Part shown: positions 1 through 8,524 of the stretch, in pieces
Position numbering within the stretch: position 1 is the first letter of the stretch
Layout of the letters: each line of letters begins with the position of its first letter
From: Bacteroidales bacterium UBA5326
Lineage (GTDB): Bacteria; Bacteroidota; Bacteroidia; Bacteroidales; UBA932
Length of the DNA stretch: 64,000 nucleotides
NCBI GenBank assembly: GCA_002408205.1
Contig: DHQY01000007.1
Span: forward strand, 124,001 to 188,000
Reading direction: 5' to 3'
The notes under the pieces: model-generated
Told to the model about the DNA's origin: nothing
Seen by the model: only the letters and a program-made list of their open reading frames with translations
Database searches by the model: none
Translations under genes and position numbers: made by a program

Positions 1-207
1 GTAAAAAACGACCTGGGGATTATCTAAACCCATAGCCCTCAGCAGTTGTTTGGCTGCCTCAATGGCTTCTGCTCCGCAAGATACAGGCAAAGTAAAACTC
101 AGCTGCACCTTGCCGTCATTCATAGTGTCACCGTAAGGTTTGACTTTTGTAAGATCCAGGGTTTTATCAAAATCCCGGGAATTCATGGAATACAGTCCGC
201 CGCTCAT
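1..207 (-). CDS. kamE: Lysine 5,6-aminomutase beta subunit (KamE), N-terminal part
   Basis: This is the first 69 codons of a gene that runs off the left edge. The start is the ATG whose complement is CAT at 205-207. The protein opens MSGGLYSMNSRDFDKTLDLT and continues with a KVKPYGDTMNDGKVQLSFTL segment, which I recognise as the N-terminus of KamE. KamE is the B12- and PLP-binding small subunit of the mutase that moves the 6-amino group of beta-lysine to C5. It lies 2 bp after kamD, so the two subunits are very probably co-translated. The cobalamin-binding region lies outside the window. Confidence 0.93.
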   Translation of the reverse strand, partial: MSGGLYSMNSRDFDKTLDLTKVKPYGDTMNDGKVQLSFTLPVSCGAEAIEAAKQLLRAMGLDNPQVVFY

Positions 208-209
208 AA

Positions 210-1766
210 TTATTTATTCCCTTTTAGTAAATCAATAAACGGATTCATATACAATCCCGATTTTTCTGTAACGCCCGAAAGTCCTTTTCCGCCGTTTTTG
301 GGACGTTTAACATCTGCAAAATAACCTTTTTCAAGGGCGGTGAAAAGTCCTTCGCTTTTTAGTTTTTCGAGCAAAGTGATAGCGTTCTGCAACACCTCGG
401 AAGCACGTTTACGTATTATGCCTCCTTCTTTGAATTCCACCTCGTTACCTATATTTCTGAAACTTGTAAAGATGTATTTGGCATTTTCAATGGAGAGGTA
501 CCGGTCGCTCATGAAAGGGGTATGTATGGCCTCGGTGGGCATTCCCAGTAACTGGATACCCTGCCCGGTCCATATGCCCGCCAGGTTAAAGAGCGCATCC
601 TGAATATGTCCCCTGAAAATATTACCGGTCATGAATTTTGTGGGAGGCATGTATTTTAACGGCGCATTGGGAAATATCTCACGTGTCATGCTGGCCTGAG
701 CCAATTCATAAAGAAAAGCGTTTTCCATGGCCGGGTCCATCTCAAAAGCGTGTCCAAGTCCCATTTGTTCTTCTGGAATACCGGCCATCAGGGCCAGTTG
801 TTCGTTTATCAGGTCCGAAGCCAGCACAGTATGTGCTTCATCGTAGGCATCGGCTGTGGTCAGGTAATTATCTTCTCCCGTATTAATAATGACACCGGCA
901 AATCCATTGATAATGCGCGAAAAATACTGGTCTACAAGCGTACGCTGCATGTTAATGTCGCGGAACAGGATTCCGTACAGCGCATCGTTAAGCATGACGT
1001 CGAGCCCTTCCAGGGCGCCCATAACGGCTATCTCGGGCATACAGAGCCCCGAACAATAATTGCACAGTCTGATGTACCGCCCTACTTCCTCACTCACACG
1101 ATCCAGGGCGGAGCGCATGATCCTGAAATTTTCCTGTGTGGCGTAGGTTCCACCGAACCCTTCCGTGGTGGCCCCGTATGGTACGTAATCGAGCAGTGAT
1201 TGTCCTGTGGTACGGATAACGGCAATAATATCGGCACCCTGACGCGCCGCGGCCTGGGCCTGTACCACGTCTTCGTAAATATTCCCTGTAGCAACGATCA
1301 CATAGAGGTACGGACGGGGTCCCTCGCCTACAGTATTCAGGTAATGTTCACGGCGGGATCTTTTTTCCCTGATACGTTCAATACTTTTCTCCATGAAAGG
1401 TTTCAACGCATGAAGTATCTCCTGCGGGTCGCTTGCCGGAACCTTTCTGACGTCCATCTTTCCTTCAGATACGGCAACGGCAATGTCCCCGGGTGTTTTG
1501 CCCGTAAGAATCATTGCATTGCCAATGAAATAGAGTGCTCCGGCAGAAAGCATTCCGTTATCTTTCAATGCATCTGTAAGCACATTCGGCAGGGGGACCC
1601 CGTGTTTGTCAATTCCGTCAATGCCCATGAGCCGGCATAATGTACGCTCCACGGCAACTGTCGTATAGTGTTCTACAAATTCCTGTACCTGGCCGGCAAT
1701 ACCACGCGCAACTTCTTTGGCGTAATGTACTTTACTGAAATCCAAACCTAATTTTGACTCTGTCAT
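210..1766 (-). CDS. kamD: Lysine 5,6-aminomutase alpha subunit (KamD)
   Basis: The product is 518 aa, close to the usual length for the large subunit of the adenosylcobalamin- and PLP-dependent beta-lysine 5,6-aminomutase. It is the second step of lysine fermentation and gives 3,5-diaminohexanoate. Recognisable stretches include LGLDFSKVHYAKEVA near the start and YCSGLCMPEIAVMGALEGLD in the middle. Its ATG overlaps the kamC stop by 4 bp, and kamE follows after 2 bp, so all three are translationally linked. Nothing looks truncated. The assignment rests on family resemblance plus the full pathway context. Confidence 0.95.
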   Translation of the reverse strand: MTESKLGLDFSKVHYAKEVARGIAGQVQEFVEHYTTVAVERTLCRLMGIDGIDKHGVPLPNVLTDALKDNGMLSAGALYFIGNAMILTGKTPGDIAVAVSEGKMDVRKVPASDPQEILHALKPFMEKSIERIREKRSRREHYLNTVGEGPRPYLYVIVATGNIYEDVVQAQAAARQGADIIAVIRTTGQSLLDYVPYGATTEGFGGTYATQENFRIMRSALDRVSEEVGRYIRLCNYCSGLCMPEIAVMGALEGLDVMLNDALYGILFRDINMQRTLVDQYFSRIINGFAGVIINTGEDNYLTTADAYDEAHTVLASDLINEQLALMAGIPEEQMGLGHAFEMDPAMENAFLYELAQASMTREIFPNAPLKYMPPTKFMTGNIFRGHIQDALFNLAGIWTGQGIQLLGMPTEAIHTPFMSDRYLSIENAKYIFTSFRNIGNEVEFKEGGIIRKRASEVLQNAITLLEKLKSEGLFTALEKGYFADVKRPKNGGKGLSGVTEKSGLYMNPFIDLLKGNK

Positions 1767-3163
1767 TTTACATATTTCTTTGCTAGTTCGAGAAAAGATG
1801 CATCTACGCCCAGCAGCCGGGCAATCCGCAACGCTTCTTCGGGCACCAGTCCATCCATGTCTTCTACAAGACTATAATCAATATACTTGTTAATATTCTG
1901 AGCATTCACTTCTCCCGGAACGGCACTTTGACCTGTAAAACCCTTGACACGCAGCTTCCTGCATGACAGGTTCATATCCCCAAAATGAGTACTAATAAGT
2001 GCCGTTGTACGGTGAAGGGTAAAAAAATCGGCAAGTGCAGAGACGAGCGCCATGCCCTCGTTCGGATTGGTCGTTCTGGCAGGCTCGTCAATAAGTACGA
2101 TCATACGGGTACCTTTTTTCACGGCTGCAAAAATACGGTTAAGTTCTAACATTTCTGCAGCAAATGAAGAAAGTCCCCGCAATGGATCCTGTCTGTCGCC
2201 GCTCACGAGGAAAAGTTCCTCTACCACGGTCAGGCGGGCTTTACCGGCCGGGACAAAGAACCCGTATTGCGCAAGAGTCTGAATAAGCGATACCGTTTTC
2301 AACACCACCGTCTTTCCGCTCATATTGGCGCCTGTCAGCAGACAGGGCCCTTTTTCCAAACGAATGGAAACCGTTTGGAAAGAAACACCCGAATCTTCCA
2401 ATGCATCAGCAATATGGGGATGGAACATTTCTTCAATGGCAAGAAATTCCGATCCGCCGTCCGGGATAAATTCAGGACGGACTAACCGGTAACGTTTGGC
2501 CAGATATGCTTTGGCAAACCAGATTTCAATACGTGCCAGGGTGTCAAAATTCTCACGGAGTACCCCGGAATGATAACTAATCCGACGGGTCAACTCCTTC
2601 CTGACTTCCAGCTCGGCTTTATCCACATCCTGCCGAAGCGCTTCCCATTCTCCGGGCTGCTCTCCGGGATCTGTACCTCTTAGACGATCACGTGCTGCGG
2701 CAAGGGATTGGCTGTAACTATTATATATATAGAACGAAACAACTCCCGTACCGTCAGGATCAAGTATAGCCGCTACTTCACTCAGCGGATACAAAGGCTC
2801 GTGAGTAAAGCCCATATCATTGAGCAGTAAAGAGAAATCGGAACAGAGAAAGGCAAAATATTTGATCTCGAACAATTCTATTTCATCGAGGACTCTTTTA
2901 GCGGCCACAGCCTGTAAAGTACCCTGTATATCATGAATCTGTGAGAAAAGATGATTCAGGCGCATACAATCCGGCAAACGTGCCGGATCAGATACCAGGT
3001 CCAGGGCAGACTGAAGAATATCATAGCCACTTTCCAGCTCCTGTCTGTTGGTGCAGAAATGCGTTTCCATGAGATAGCGCAGCGGCCGTGAGCCGGATAA
3101 TTCCAGCTTTCCGGCCAGGTATTTCAACCCGTCTATATGTTCTGTCATCCGGCTGAATTTCAT
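1763..3163 (-). CDS. kamC: KamC: MutS-like ATPase of the lysine aminomutase operon
   Basis: This 466-aa protein has a MutS-type C-terminal ATPase domain. Its Walker A is TGANMSGKT at residues 277-285, followed by a DEPARTTNP Walker B segment and a STHFGD switch. The N-terminal half is mostly helical and lacks a recognisable mismatch-binding domain. It is therefore not a mismatch-repair MutS and matches the protein called KamC in lysine-fermentation clusters. By analogy with other B12 aminomutase operons, KamB and KamC probably protect or reactivate the cobalamin enzyme; that role is inference. It overlaps kamB and kamD by 4 bp each. Confidence 0.85.
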   Translation of the reverse strand: MKFSRMTEHIDGLKYLAGKLELSGSRPLRYLMETHFCTNRQELESGYDILQSALDLVSDPARLPDCMRLNHLFSQIHDIQGTLQAVAAKRVLDEIELFEIKYFAFLCSDFSLLLNDMGFTHEPLYPLSEVAAILDPDGTGVVSFYIYNSYSQSLAAARDRLRGTDPGEQPGEWEALRQDVDKAELEVRKELTRRISYHSGVLRENFDTLARIEIWFAKAYLAKRYRLVRPEFIPDGGSEFLAIEEMFHPHIADALEDSGVSFQTVSIRLEKGPCLLTGANMSGKTVVLKTVSLIQTLAQYGFFVPAGKARLTVVEELFLVSGDRQDPLRGLSSFAAEMLELNRIFAAVKKGTRMIVLIDEPARTTNPNEGMALVSALADFFTLHRTTALISTHFGDMNLSCRKLRVKGFTGQSAVPGEVNAQNINKYIDYSLVEDMDGLVPEEALRIARLLGVDASFLELAKKYVK

Positions 3164-4176
3164 CGCTCAAGCCTTTTTATATTGTAAACAGGAAGACCAA
3201 GTACTTCCTGCATCCTTTTTTCCAATTCACGGGCATTCAAATGATACCCTTCGGGGGACCAGGGATTGATGCATACAGCTATTAAGTTGGTTTGCAAAAC
3301 GGTACTTATCTTTCCGCCTTCTTTCAAAAAACGGTAAAAAATATCCGGTTCTGTGAACAATCGGGAAAAATCCCTTATGATCAGTTCCATTCCGCTCACT
3401 TCTTTTTGATGCCCCAATTTATCGAGCAGCGTATTACTCACAACTCCCGGAATATAAATTCTTCTCTCTCCTGAATGAATAATTTTTGTCACATCCTGCA
3501 CATACAAAGCGGAATGGATGCCCAGGTCCTTCAATTCGCTCCGTTCGTCAACAGCCCAGACACCGCGGACAACTTCGCCCAAACGTCCGGCCAGTTCCTT
3601 TGGAACAGCCGGCAGGCAAAGTGTATCGTACACAAAGCGCGTTCTGCCCAGTAACCGGGACATATTGGCCGAATACGCAGCGCCCGTGGTAAGGATCATT
3701 GCTTCGGTAACAGCCGGGGAAGCCAGACTCATCCGGGAAAGCGCCCCGTCTACCAGGGCGAGCCCGACATGCCATTTTAACGGAGCCTGTTCCACCCACC
3801 GGGCCAGCGAAACGGTATCGGACGGTCCCGCCAGTACGATTTTGCCCTTTTCCAGGGCCCTTGCAGTCACAAGACCTCCGGATACCGCACTGTCGTTGTC
3901 CACTTCGCATATTTCTGCACAAAATCTCTTTTCCAGGTAATAACGGGACAATGTAGTAAAATACATTCCCGGCTCAACATATATTTCAGGCTTGGGGGTA
4001 GATTTTATCAGGTCTACCCTCTCGCCGTCAATTCCTATGGAAGTCACGGCTACCTGCGTCTGTGTCTGCGCCATCCTGCGCAACACGTAGTTCAGGCACT
4101 CCGTCTTTCCCGTATTCTTTTCCAATCCTACTATTGACAGACTTTTATACTTACGTATGCGGTCAATAAAAGGCAT
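3160..4176 (-). CDS. kamB: KamB: P-loop protein of the lysine aminomutase operon
   Basis: The 338-aa protein has an N-terminal P-loop, GLEKNTGKTE at about residues 17-26, and no other domain I can name. Position and length fit KamB, the partner of KamC in lysine-fermentation operons. A shared role in repairing or loading the lysine 5,6-aminomutase cofactor is likely but inferred. It starts 3 bp after kamA ends and overlaps kamC by 4 bp, so it is translated as part of the kam block. The first codons MPFIDRIRKYKSLSIVG run straight into the beta-strand before the P-loop, which supports the start chosen. Confidence 0.82.
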   Translation of the reverse strand: MPFIDRIRKYKSLSIVGLEKNTGKTECLNYVLRRMAQTQTQVAVTSIGIDGERVDLIKSTPKPEIYVEPGMYFTTLSRYYLEKRFCAEICEVDNDSAVSGGLVTARALEKGKIVLAGPSDTVSLARWVEQAPLKWHVGLALVDGALSRMSLASPAVTEAMILTTGAAYSANMSRLLGRTRFVYDTLCLPAVPKELAGRLGEVVRGVWAVDERSELKDLGIHSALYVQDVTKIIHSGERRIYIPGVVSNTLLDKLGHQKEVSGMELIIRDFSRLFTEPDIFYRFLKEGGKISTVLQTNLIAVCINPWSPEGYHLNARELEKRMQEVLGLPVYNIKRLER

Positions 4177-4179
4177 AGA

Positions 4180-5427
4180 TCAGTGTTTGTGGTTTCTTTC
4201 CTTTCTTGCCAGTGTGGCAGGTTCCATAGATAACTGCTGTCCTTCCAGAAGTCCAGAAACACCTTCCAGCCGGCGTTTTTCCCGACAGAACCTGCAATGG
4301 CATTCATTGCTGTAGTCTCCCGGCTCGGTATAGGTGGTGATAACCCCTTCGTAATTACGCAGGACAATTCTTCCGGGGGATTGGCTTATTATATAGGTAG
4401 GCATGACCGGAGTTTTACCTCCTCCGCCCGGGGCATCCACCACAAAAGTAGGCACTGCATAGCCCGATGTATGGCCGCGCAGTCCTTCCATAATTTCAAT
4501 ACCCTTTGAAACGGGCGTACGGAAATGCTCCAATCCCATTGACAGATCGCACTGATAAATATAATAGGGACGAACACGCATTCTCACCAGCTTCTGTACC
4601 AGGTCTTTCATGATATGCACACAATCGTTCACTCCGCGGAGCAATACACTTTGGTTTCCCAGAGGGATACCGGCGTCTGCCATCCTTTCGCAGGCAGCAA
4701 TCGATTCTGCGGTTATCTCATTGGGATGATTAAAATGGGTGTTCAACCATATGGGATGGTATTTCCTGAGCATGGCAACGAGTTCGGACGTAATTCGCTG
4801 CGGGCACACTACCGGTACACGCGTGCCGATACGAATGATCTCTACGTGAGGGATCTCACGCAGACGTTTGATTATGGATTCGAGCCGTTCATCGCTGACC
4901 ATTAATGCATCGCCGCCTGAAAGCAGTACATCACGTACCTGAGGAGTGCGTGCTATATAATCTATGGCAGACTGAATCCTGTCGGTAGAAGATTCGTGGT
5001 CTTTCTGGCCGGCAAAACGACGCCGGGTACAATGACGGCAATACATGGAGCATTGGTCCGTGATCAGGAACAAAACCCTGTCGGGGTACCTGTGAGTAAG
5101 ACCCGGTACAGGGGAATCTTCGTCTTCATGAAGAGGGTCAAGAAGATCTGCCTCGGCCCTGTGTGTTTCGGCTATAGTCGGGATGGCCTGTTTCCGGATA
5201 GGACAGAAGGGATCGTCCGGATCTATCAGACTCAGATAATAAGGGGTAATGGCCATCCTGAGCATTTTCAGAGACTGGGCCACCCCTTCTTCTTCTTCCG
5301 GCGTCAGCCGGATATACTTCCTGAGCTGTTCCAGATTCACAATACGGTTCTTCACCTGCCACTTCCAGTCGCTCCATTGTTCATCGGTCACCTCGGGAAA
5401 GAGTTGTTTTCTCCTTGTTTCAACCAT
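4180..5427 (-). CDS. kamA: Lysine 2,3-aminomutase (KamA)
   Basis: This radical-SAM, PLP-dependent enzyme converts L-lysine to L-beta-lysine, the first step of the pathway. The 415-aa protein carries the radical-SAM cysteines C126, C130 and C133 in CSMYCRHCTRRR. A later GGGGKTPVMP segment contains the expected PLP-binding lysine. A C-terminal cysteine cluster, CHCRFCREKRR, also fits bacterial lysine 2,3-aminomutases. It lies 11 bp after kdd and 3 bp before kamB. The intact motifs and the complete downstream pathway favour this over a glutamate or arginine 2,3-aminomutase. Confidence 0.95.
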   Translation of the reverse strand: MVETRRKQLFPEVTDEQWSDWKWQVKNRIVNLEQLRKYIRLTPEEEEGVAQSLKMLRMAITPYYLSLIDPDDPFCPIRKQAIPTIAETHRAEADLLDPLHEDEDSPVPGLTHRYPDRVLFLITDQCSMYCRHCTRRRFAGQKDHESSTDRIQSAIDYIARTPQVRDVLLSGGDALMVSDERLESIIKRLREIPHVEIIRIGTRVPVVCPQRITSELVAMLRKYHPIWLNTHFNHPNEITAESIAACERMADAGIPLGNQSVLLRGVNDCVHIMKDLVQKLVRMRVRPYYIYQCDLSMGLEHFRTPVSKGIEIMEGLRGHTSGYAVPTFVVDAPGGGGKTPVMPTYIISQSPGRIVLRNYEGVITTYTEPGDYSNECHCRFCREKRRLEGVSGLLEGQQLSMEPATLARKERNHKH

Positions 5428-5438
5428 ACAATAAAATT

Positions 5439-6479
5439 TTATGCATACAGTTCGGTAAACACCTTACGAAGTTTTTCACATTCGCGAAGTTCCTGTAAGG
5501 TGATCTCGGCGTGTCCCCTGGTGTATCCGTTCCCAACAATCATGGTAACGTCAGAACCAACGCCTTCGGCTCCCAGGGCGGCTTTGGTAAAGCTGGTGGC
5601 CATAGAGAAGAAGTACACAAGCCCGGTATTCTTGGTACAGAGAATAGATGTCATCTCGGTATCGGGAATATTTACGTTATTAATAGTCACGTCACACATT
5701 CCGCCCTTTGTAAGCTCTTCTATCTTTTCCAGAACGGCCACAGGCTGTGTGGCGTCTGCGGAAAATACGTAATCACAGAACCCGAGTTCCTGCAAGCGTT
5801 TGGTAGAACGTTCACTGTGACAGAGACCTATTACCATACCCGTAACGCCGGCACGTTTTTTGGCCTCGTAACAGCATAACATACCGGATTTACCACCGGC
5901 TCCGATAATGAGAACGGTATCTCCGGGTTTGACCAGTTTGGCTGTCTGTGCGGGAGCTCCGGCCACGTCAAGTGCAGAAAGAGCCAGGTTTTCGGGCATA
6001 TCGTCTGGAATTTTGGCATAAATGCCGCTTTCAAAAAGAATGGCTTTACCGTCGATATCCACCTGATCTATATCGGAGCGAATATCCTTAATTTTGTCTA
6101 TCCTGAGTGGTGTAAGAGAAAGGGAAACCAAAGTGGCAATCTTGTCCCCCACTTTCAGATCTATCTTGCCTTCAAGCGCATCTCCGATCTTCTCAACAAC
6201 ACCCAGAAGCATGCCGCCCGATCCGGTTACCGGATTGCGGTGTTTTCCCTGTTTGGCAACAATATCGAGCATAATTGCGGCAATTTTCTTCTTGTCGCCG
6301 CCGGCCTGTTCTTCAATCTGCGTAAAACTGGCCGAATCTATATTCAATGTCTTAACATCAATGAGGATTTCATTATCATAAATCTCATCCATGTTATTGT
6401 CCAGTTTGTTGGCAGGTTGCGGGAGCACTCCCTTTGGTTCTATCACCCGGTGCAGTCCGTATTTATTTCCTTTTTTCAT
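5439..6479 (-). CDS. kdd: L-erythro-3,5-diaminohexanoate dehydrogenase (Kdd)
   Basis: This 346-aa NAD(P)-dependent oxidoreductase oxidises 3,5-diaminohexanoate to 3-keto-5-aminohexanoate with release of ammonia. A Rossmann dinucleotide motif, VLIIGAGGKSGMLCCYEAKK, sits near residues 188-207. The N-terminal region KYGLHRVIEPKGVLPQPANK is typical of this family. It lies between kce and kamA with gaps of 26 bp and 11 bp, matching its pathway partners. Length and motif are normal and I see no sign of damage. Confidence 0.93.
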   Translation of the reverse strand: MKKGNKYGLHRVIEPKGVLPQPANKLDNNMDEIYDNEILIDVKTLNIDSASFTQIEEQAGGDKKKIAAIMLDIVAKQGKHRNPVTGSGGMLLGVVEKIGDALEGKIDLKVGDKIATLVSLSLTPLRIDKIKDIRSDIDQVDIDGKAILFESGIYAKIPDDMPENLALSALDVAGAPAQTAKLVKPGDTVLIIGAGGKSGMLCCYEAKKRAGVTGMVIGLCHSERSTKRLQELGFCDYVFSADATQPVAVLEKIEELTKGGMCDVTINNVNIPDTEMTSILCTKNTGLVYFFSMATSFTKAALGAEGVGSDVTMIVGNGYTRGHAEITLQELRECEKLRKVFTELYA

Positions 6480-6505
6480 ATAATATAGTTTGGTTGGTTT
6501 AATAA

Positions 6506-7333
6506 TTAATTTCTGGCAGGCAGCCCAAGGATGGCGCGGGCTTCGGCCGGAGTCGCTATCTCTCTCCCGAGCTCTTTGGCCATCCTTACCACTTTGGCGA
6601 CCAGTTCACCGTTGGATGAGGCAAGCACCCCTTTGGAGAGATATACATTGTCCTCGAAGCCTACCCTTACGTGTCCTCCGTCAATAATGGCGGCAGCAGC
6701 CAAAGGCATTTCGTAACGGCCAAGGCCGGCAACGGTATAGGTGGCGTCGTGGGGAATGCTTCCGCGCAGGAAAATAAAATCGCGCAAAGAGCCTCCAATG
6801 CCCCCGTTTACTCCCATAACAAAATCGAAGTGCATGGGTTTATTAATAAATCCCTGCTTGTGCAGACGAAGCGCCATTTCTATCATGCTTTTGTCGAAGA
6901 CTTCAAGTTCAGGTTTAATTCCTCTTTCTATCATCTTCTTTCCAAAATACTTAATTGTATTTTCTGTGTTTTCAAAAATATCATCTCCGCCAAAATTCAG
7001 GGTACCGCAATCGAGTGTCGCCATTTCCGGATGAAGCTCGGTAGGCTGGAGGCGTTCGTCGTTGGTCATTCCCACAGCGCCCCCGGTTGAAGGCTGGATA
7101 ATAACATCGGGACATTCTTTTTTTATGGCGTCCATGACAGCCCGGAAACGTTCCCTGTCCTGGGTTGGGGTCCCGTCGTCGTAGCGGACATGCAGGTGAA
7201 TGATGCTGGCTCCTTCCAGGTAAGCCGATTTTGCTTCGCGTACACACTCATCCACCGTATATGGCACGGCAGGATTGTGTTCTTTCAAGACTTCGGCTCC
7301 GCAGATGGCCGCCGTGATAATCATTTTCTCCAT
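6506..7333 (-). CDS. kce: 3-keto-5-aminohexanoate cleavage enzyme (Kce, BKACE family)
   Basis: The 275-aa zinc enzyme condenses 3-keto-5-aminohexanoate with acetyl-CoA and yields 3-aminobutyryl-CoA plus acetoacetate. The metal-binding HxH is visible in ASIIHLHVRYDDG, and the C-terminal VRVGFEDNVYL contains the conserved glutamate. The N-terminus MEKMIITAAICGAEV is characteristic of the family. The gene lies 4 bp downstream of kal. BKACE proteins have varied substrates, but the kam/kdd/kal context makes Kce the only sensible choice here. Confidence 0.94.
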   Translation of the reverse strand: MEKMIITAAICGAEVLKEHNPAVPYTVDECVREAKSAYLEGASIIHLHVRYDDGTPTQDRERFRAVMDAIKKECPDVIIQPSTGGAVGMTNDERLQPTELHPEMATLDCGTLNFGGDDIFENTENTIKYFGKKMIERGIKPELEVFDKSMIEMALRLHKQGFINKPMHFDFVMGVNGGIGGSLRDFIFLRGSIPHDATYTVAGLGRYEMPLAAAAIIDGGHVRVGFEDNVYLSKGVLASSNGELVAKVVRMAKELGREIATPAEARAILGLPARN

Positions 7334-7337
7334 AGCA

Positions 7338-7730
7338 TTATTCTTTTTTTCTCTGGCATTTCAAAGGCGTAACACAAGTCCCGCTGGCACGACATACCAC
7401 AATGGGTTCATCAAGTACATCGGCGGCGGATTCCGAAATATCGGGACGCGGCACAATCACTTTACGTGCCTCAAAAACTATCTTGCGACTGGTATTGCCC
7501 ACGTGGACAATTTCTCCTGTGGCTTCAACAAAATCACCGGCGTATACGGGTGCCAGAAACTCCACATTGTCGTAGGCGCGGAACAGGCCTTCATCGCCGT
7601 CCTGCCTGATTAGTAACTCGGTTGCGACATCGCCGAACAACTGGAGCATTTTAGCCCCGTCAACCAGATTGCCTCCGTAATGGGCATCGTGAGAACTCAT
7701 CCTCAGACGGATAACAGATTTTGTATTCAT
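7338..7730 (-). CDS. kal: 3-aminobutyryl-CoA ammonia lyase (Kal)
   Basis: This small hotdog-fold enzyme of 130 aa removes ammonia from 3-aminobutyryl-CoA to give crotonyl-CoA. The start MNTKSVIRLRMSSHDAHYGG and the segment APVYAGDFVEATGEI are typical of Kal proteins. It is the second gene of the operon, 6 bp after atoD and 4 bp before kce. Crotonyl-CoA then feeds butyrate formation, whose genes are not in the window. Confidence 0.92.
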   Translation of the reverse strand: MNTKSVIRLRMSSHDAHYGGNLVDGAKMLQLFGDVATELLIRQDGDEGLFRAYDNVEFLAPVYAGDFVEATGEIVHVGNTSRKIVFEARKVIVPRPDISESAADVLDEPIVVCRASGTCVTPLKCQRKKE

Positions 7731-7736
7731 AGGGGA

Positions 7737-8381
7737 TCAATTAACAATATAATTAACATAAATATAAGGCAGGTGGACGTTTTCCGGGAGTATGTCCCCA
7801 ACGGGAACTATCTCTTCAGCTTCTACAATAACCAGATCGGCTGCCGTTGCCATTAATGGGTTAAAATTCTTAGAATTACCCTTCCAGTAAAGATTTCCCG
7901 ATGCATCCGAGACAGAGGCTCCCACGAGAGCAACCTGGGCACGTAAAGGTTTTTCGAGAAGGAAATCTTTTCCGTCTACATTCACAATCTGTTTCCCTTC
8001 TTCAATTACGGTCCCCAGACCCACCGGAGTGAGCACTCCTCCGAGACCGGCACCTCCCGAACGGATTCGCTCGCCCAGTGTTCCCTGGGGTACAAATTCA
8101 ATTTGGAGGGTTCCGTTGTTGTATTGTTCACCGGTCGCAGGATTTGTTCCTATGTGACTCGTAATCACTTTTTTTACCTTCCGGGCAGCGATAAGTTTTC
8201 CCACGCCTTTGTCCTGAAATGCTGTATCGTTGGTAATAATGGTCAGATCTGTTACTTCCGTCCGGAGTAATTCGTCCAATATTTTTTTGGGGCTTCCCAC
8301 TGCCAAAAAACCTCCGACCATGACGGTCATACCACTTTTGATACGGGAAACAGCCTCATTAATTGAAATTTGTTTGCTCAT
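7737..8381 (-). CDS. atoD: Butyrate-acetoacetate CoA-transferase alpha subunit (AtoD-like)
   Basis: The 214-aa protein resembles the alpha subunit of family I CoA-transferases. SGMTVMVGGFLAVGSPKKIL is near the N-terminus, and a long glycine-rich SGGAGLGGVLTPVGLGT segment forms the CoA-site region. It would move CoA from butyryl-CoA to the acetoacetate made by Kce. The catalytic glutamate belongs to the beta subunit (AtoA), which is not next to it: kal follows directly. atoA probably lies beyond kamE, outside the window. This is the first gene of the operon. Confidence 0.9.
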   Translation of the reverse strand: MSKQISINEAVSRIKSGMTVMVGGFLAVGSPKKILDELLRTEVTDLTIITNDTAFQDKGVGKLIAARKVKKVITSHIGTNPATGEQYNNGTLQIEFVPQGTLGERIRSGGAGLGGVLTPVGLGTVIEEGKQIVNVDGKDFLLEKPLRAQVALVGASVSDASGNLYWKGNSKNFNPLMATAADLVIVEAEEIVPVGDILPENVHLPYIYVNYIVN

Positions 8382-8437
8382 GATGGATTTTAATTAGTTT
8401 TTATTATATATTTTAAATAAATTCTCCCAAAAAGTAA

Positions 8438-8460
8438 CAAATATATATCCTGCAAATATA
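8438..8460 (-). promoter_or_regulatory. Candidate -7 boxes for the lysine operon
   Basis: Two copies of CAAATATA lie at 8438-8445 and 8453-8460. Read on the minus strand they are TATATTTG, the Bacteroidetes -7 consensus TAnnTTTG. They sit 57-79 bp upstream of the atoD start, in a 143-bp AT-rich gap shared with the divergent antiporter gene. I cannot tell which box is used, and no clear -33 element fits either. Confidence 0.45.
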
Positions 8461-8524
8461 TGGATAGATAGCGAATTTTCACTGAAAAAAAGTACTATTT
8501 TTACAAATCAAAACAAGACACATA

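Noticed and set aside
1763..3163. A mismatch-repair MutS
   Set aside because: The mismatch-recognition domain is absent, the protein is only 466 aa, and it is locked by overlaps into the kam operon.
4996..5772. A 258-aa open frame on the plus strand
   Set aside because: It lies opposite kamA and kdd, both clear genes, and is a shadow of their codon use.
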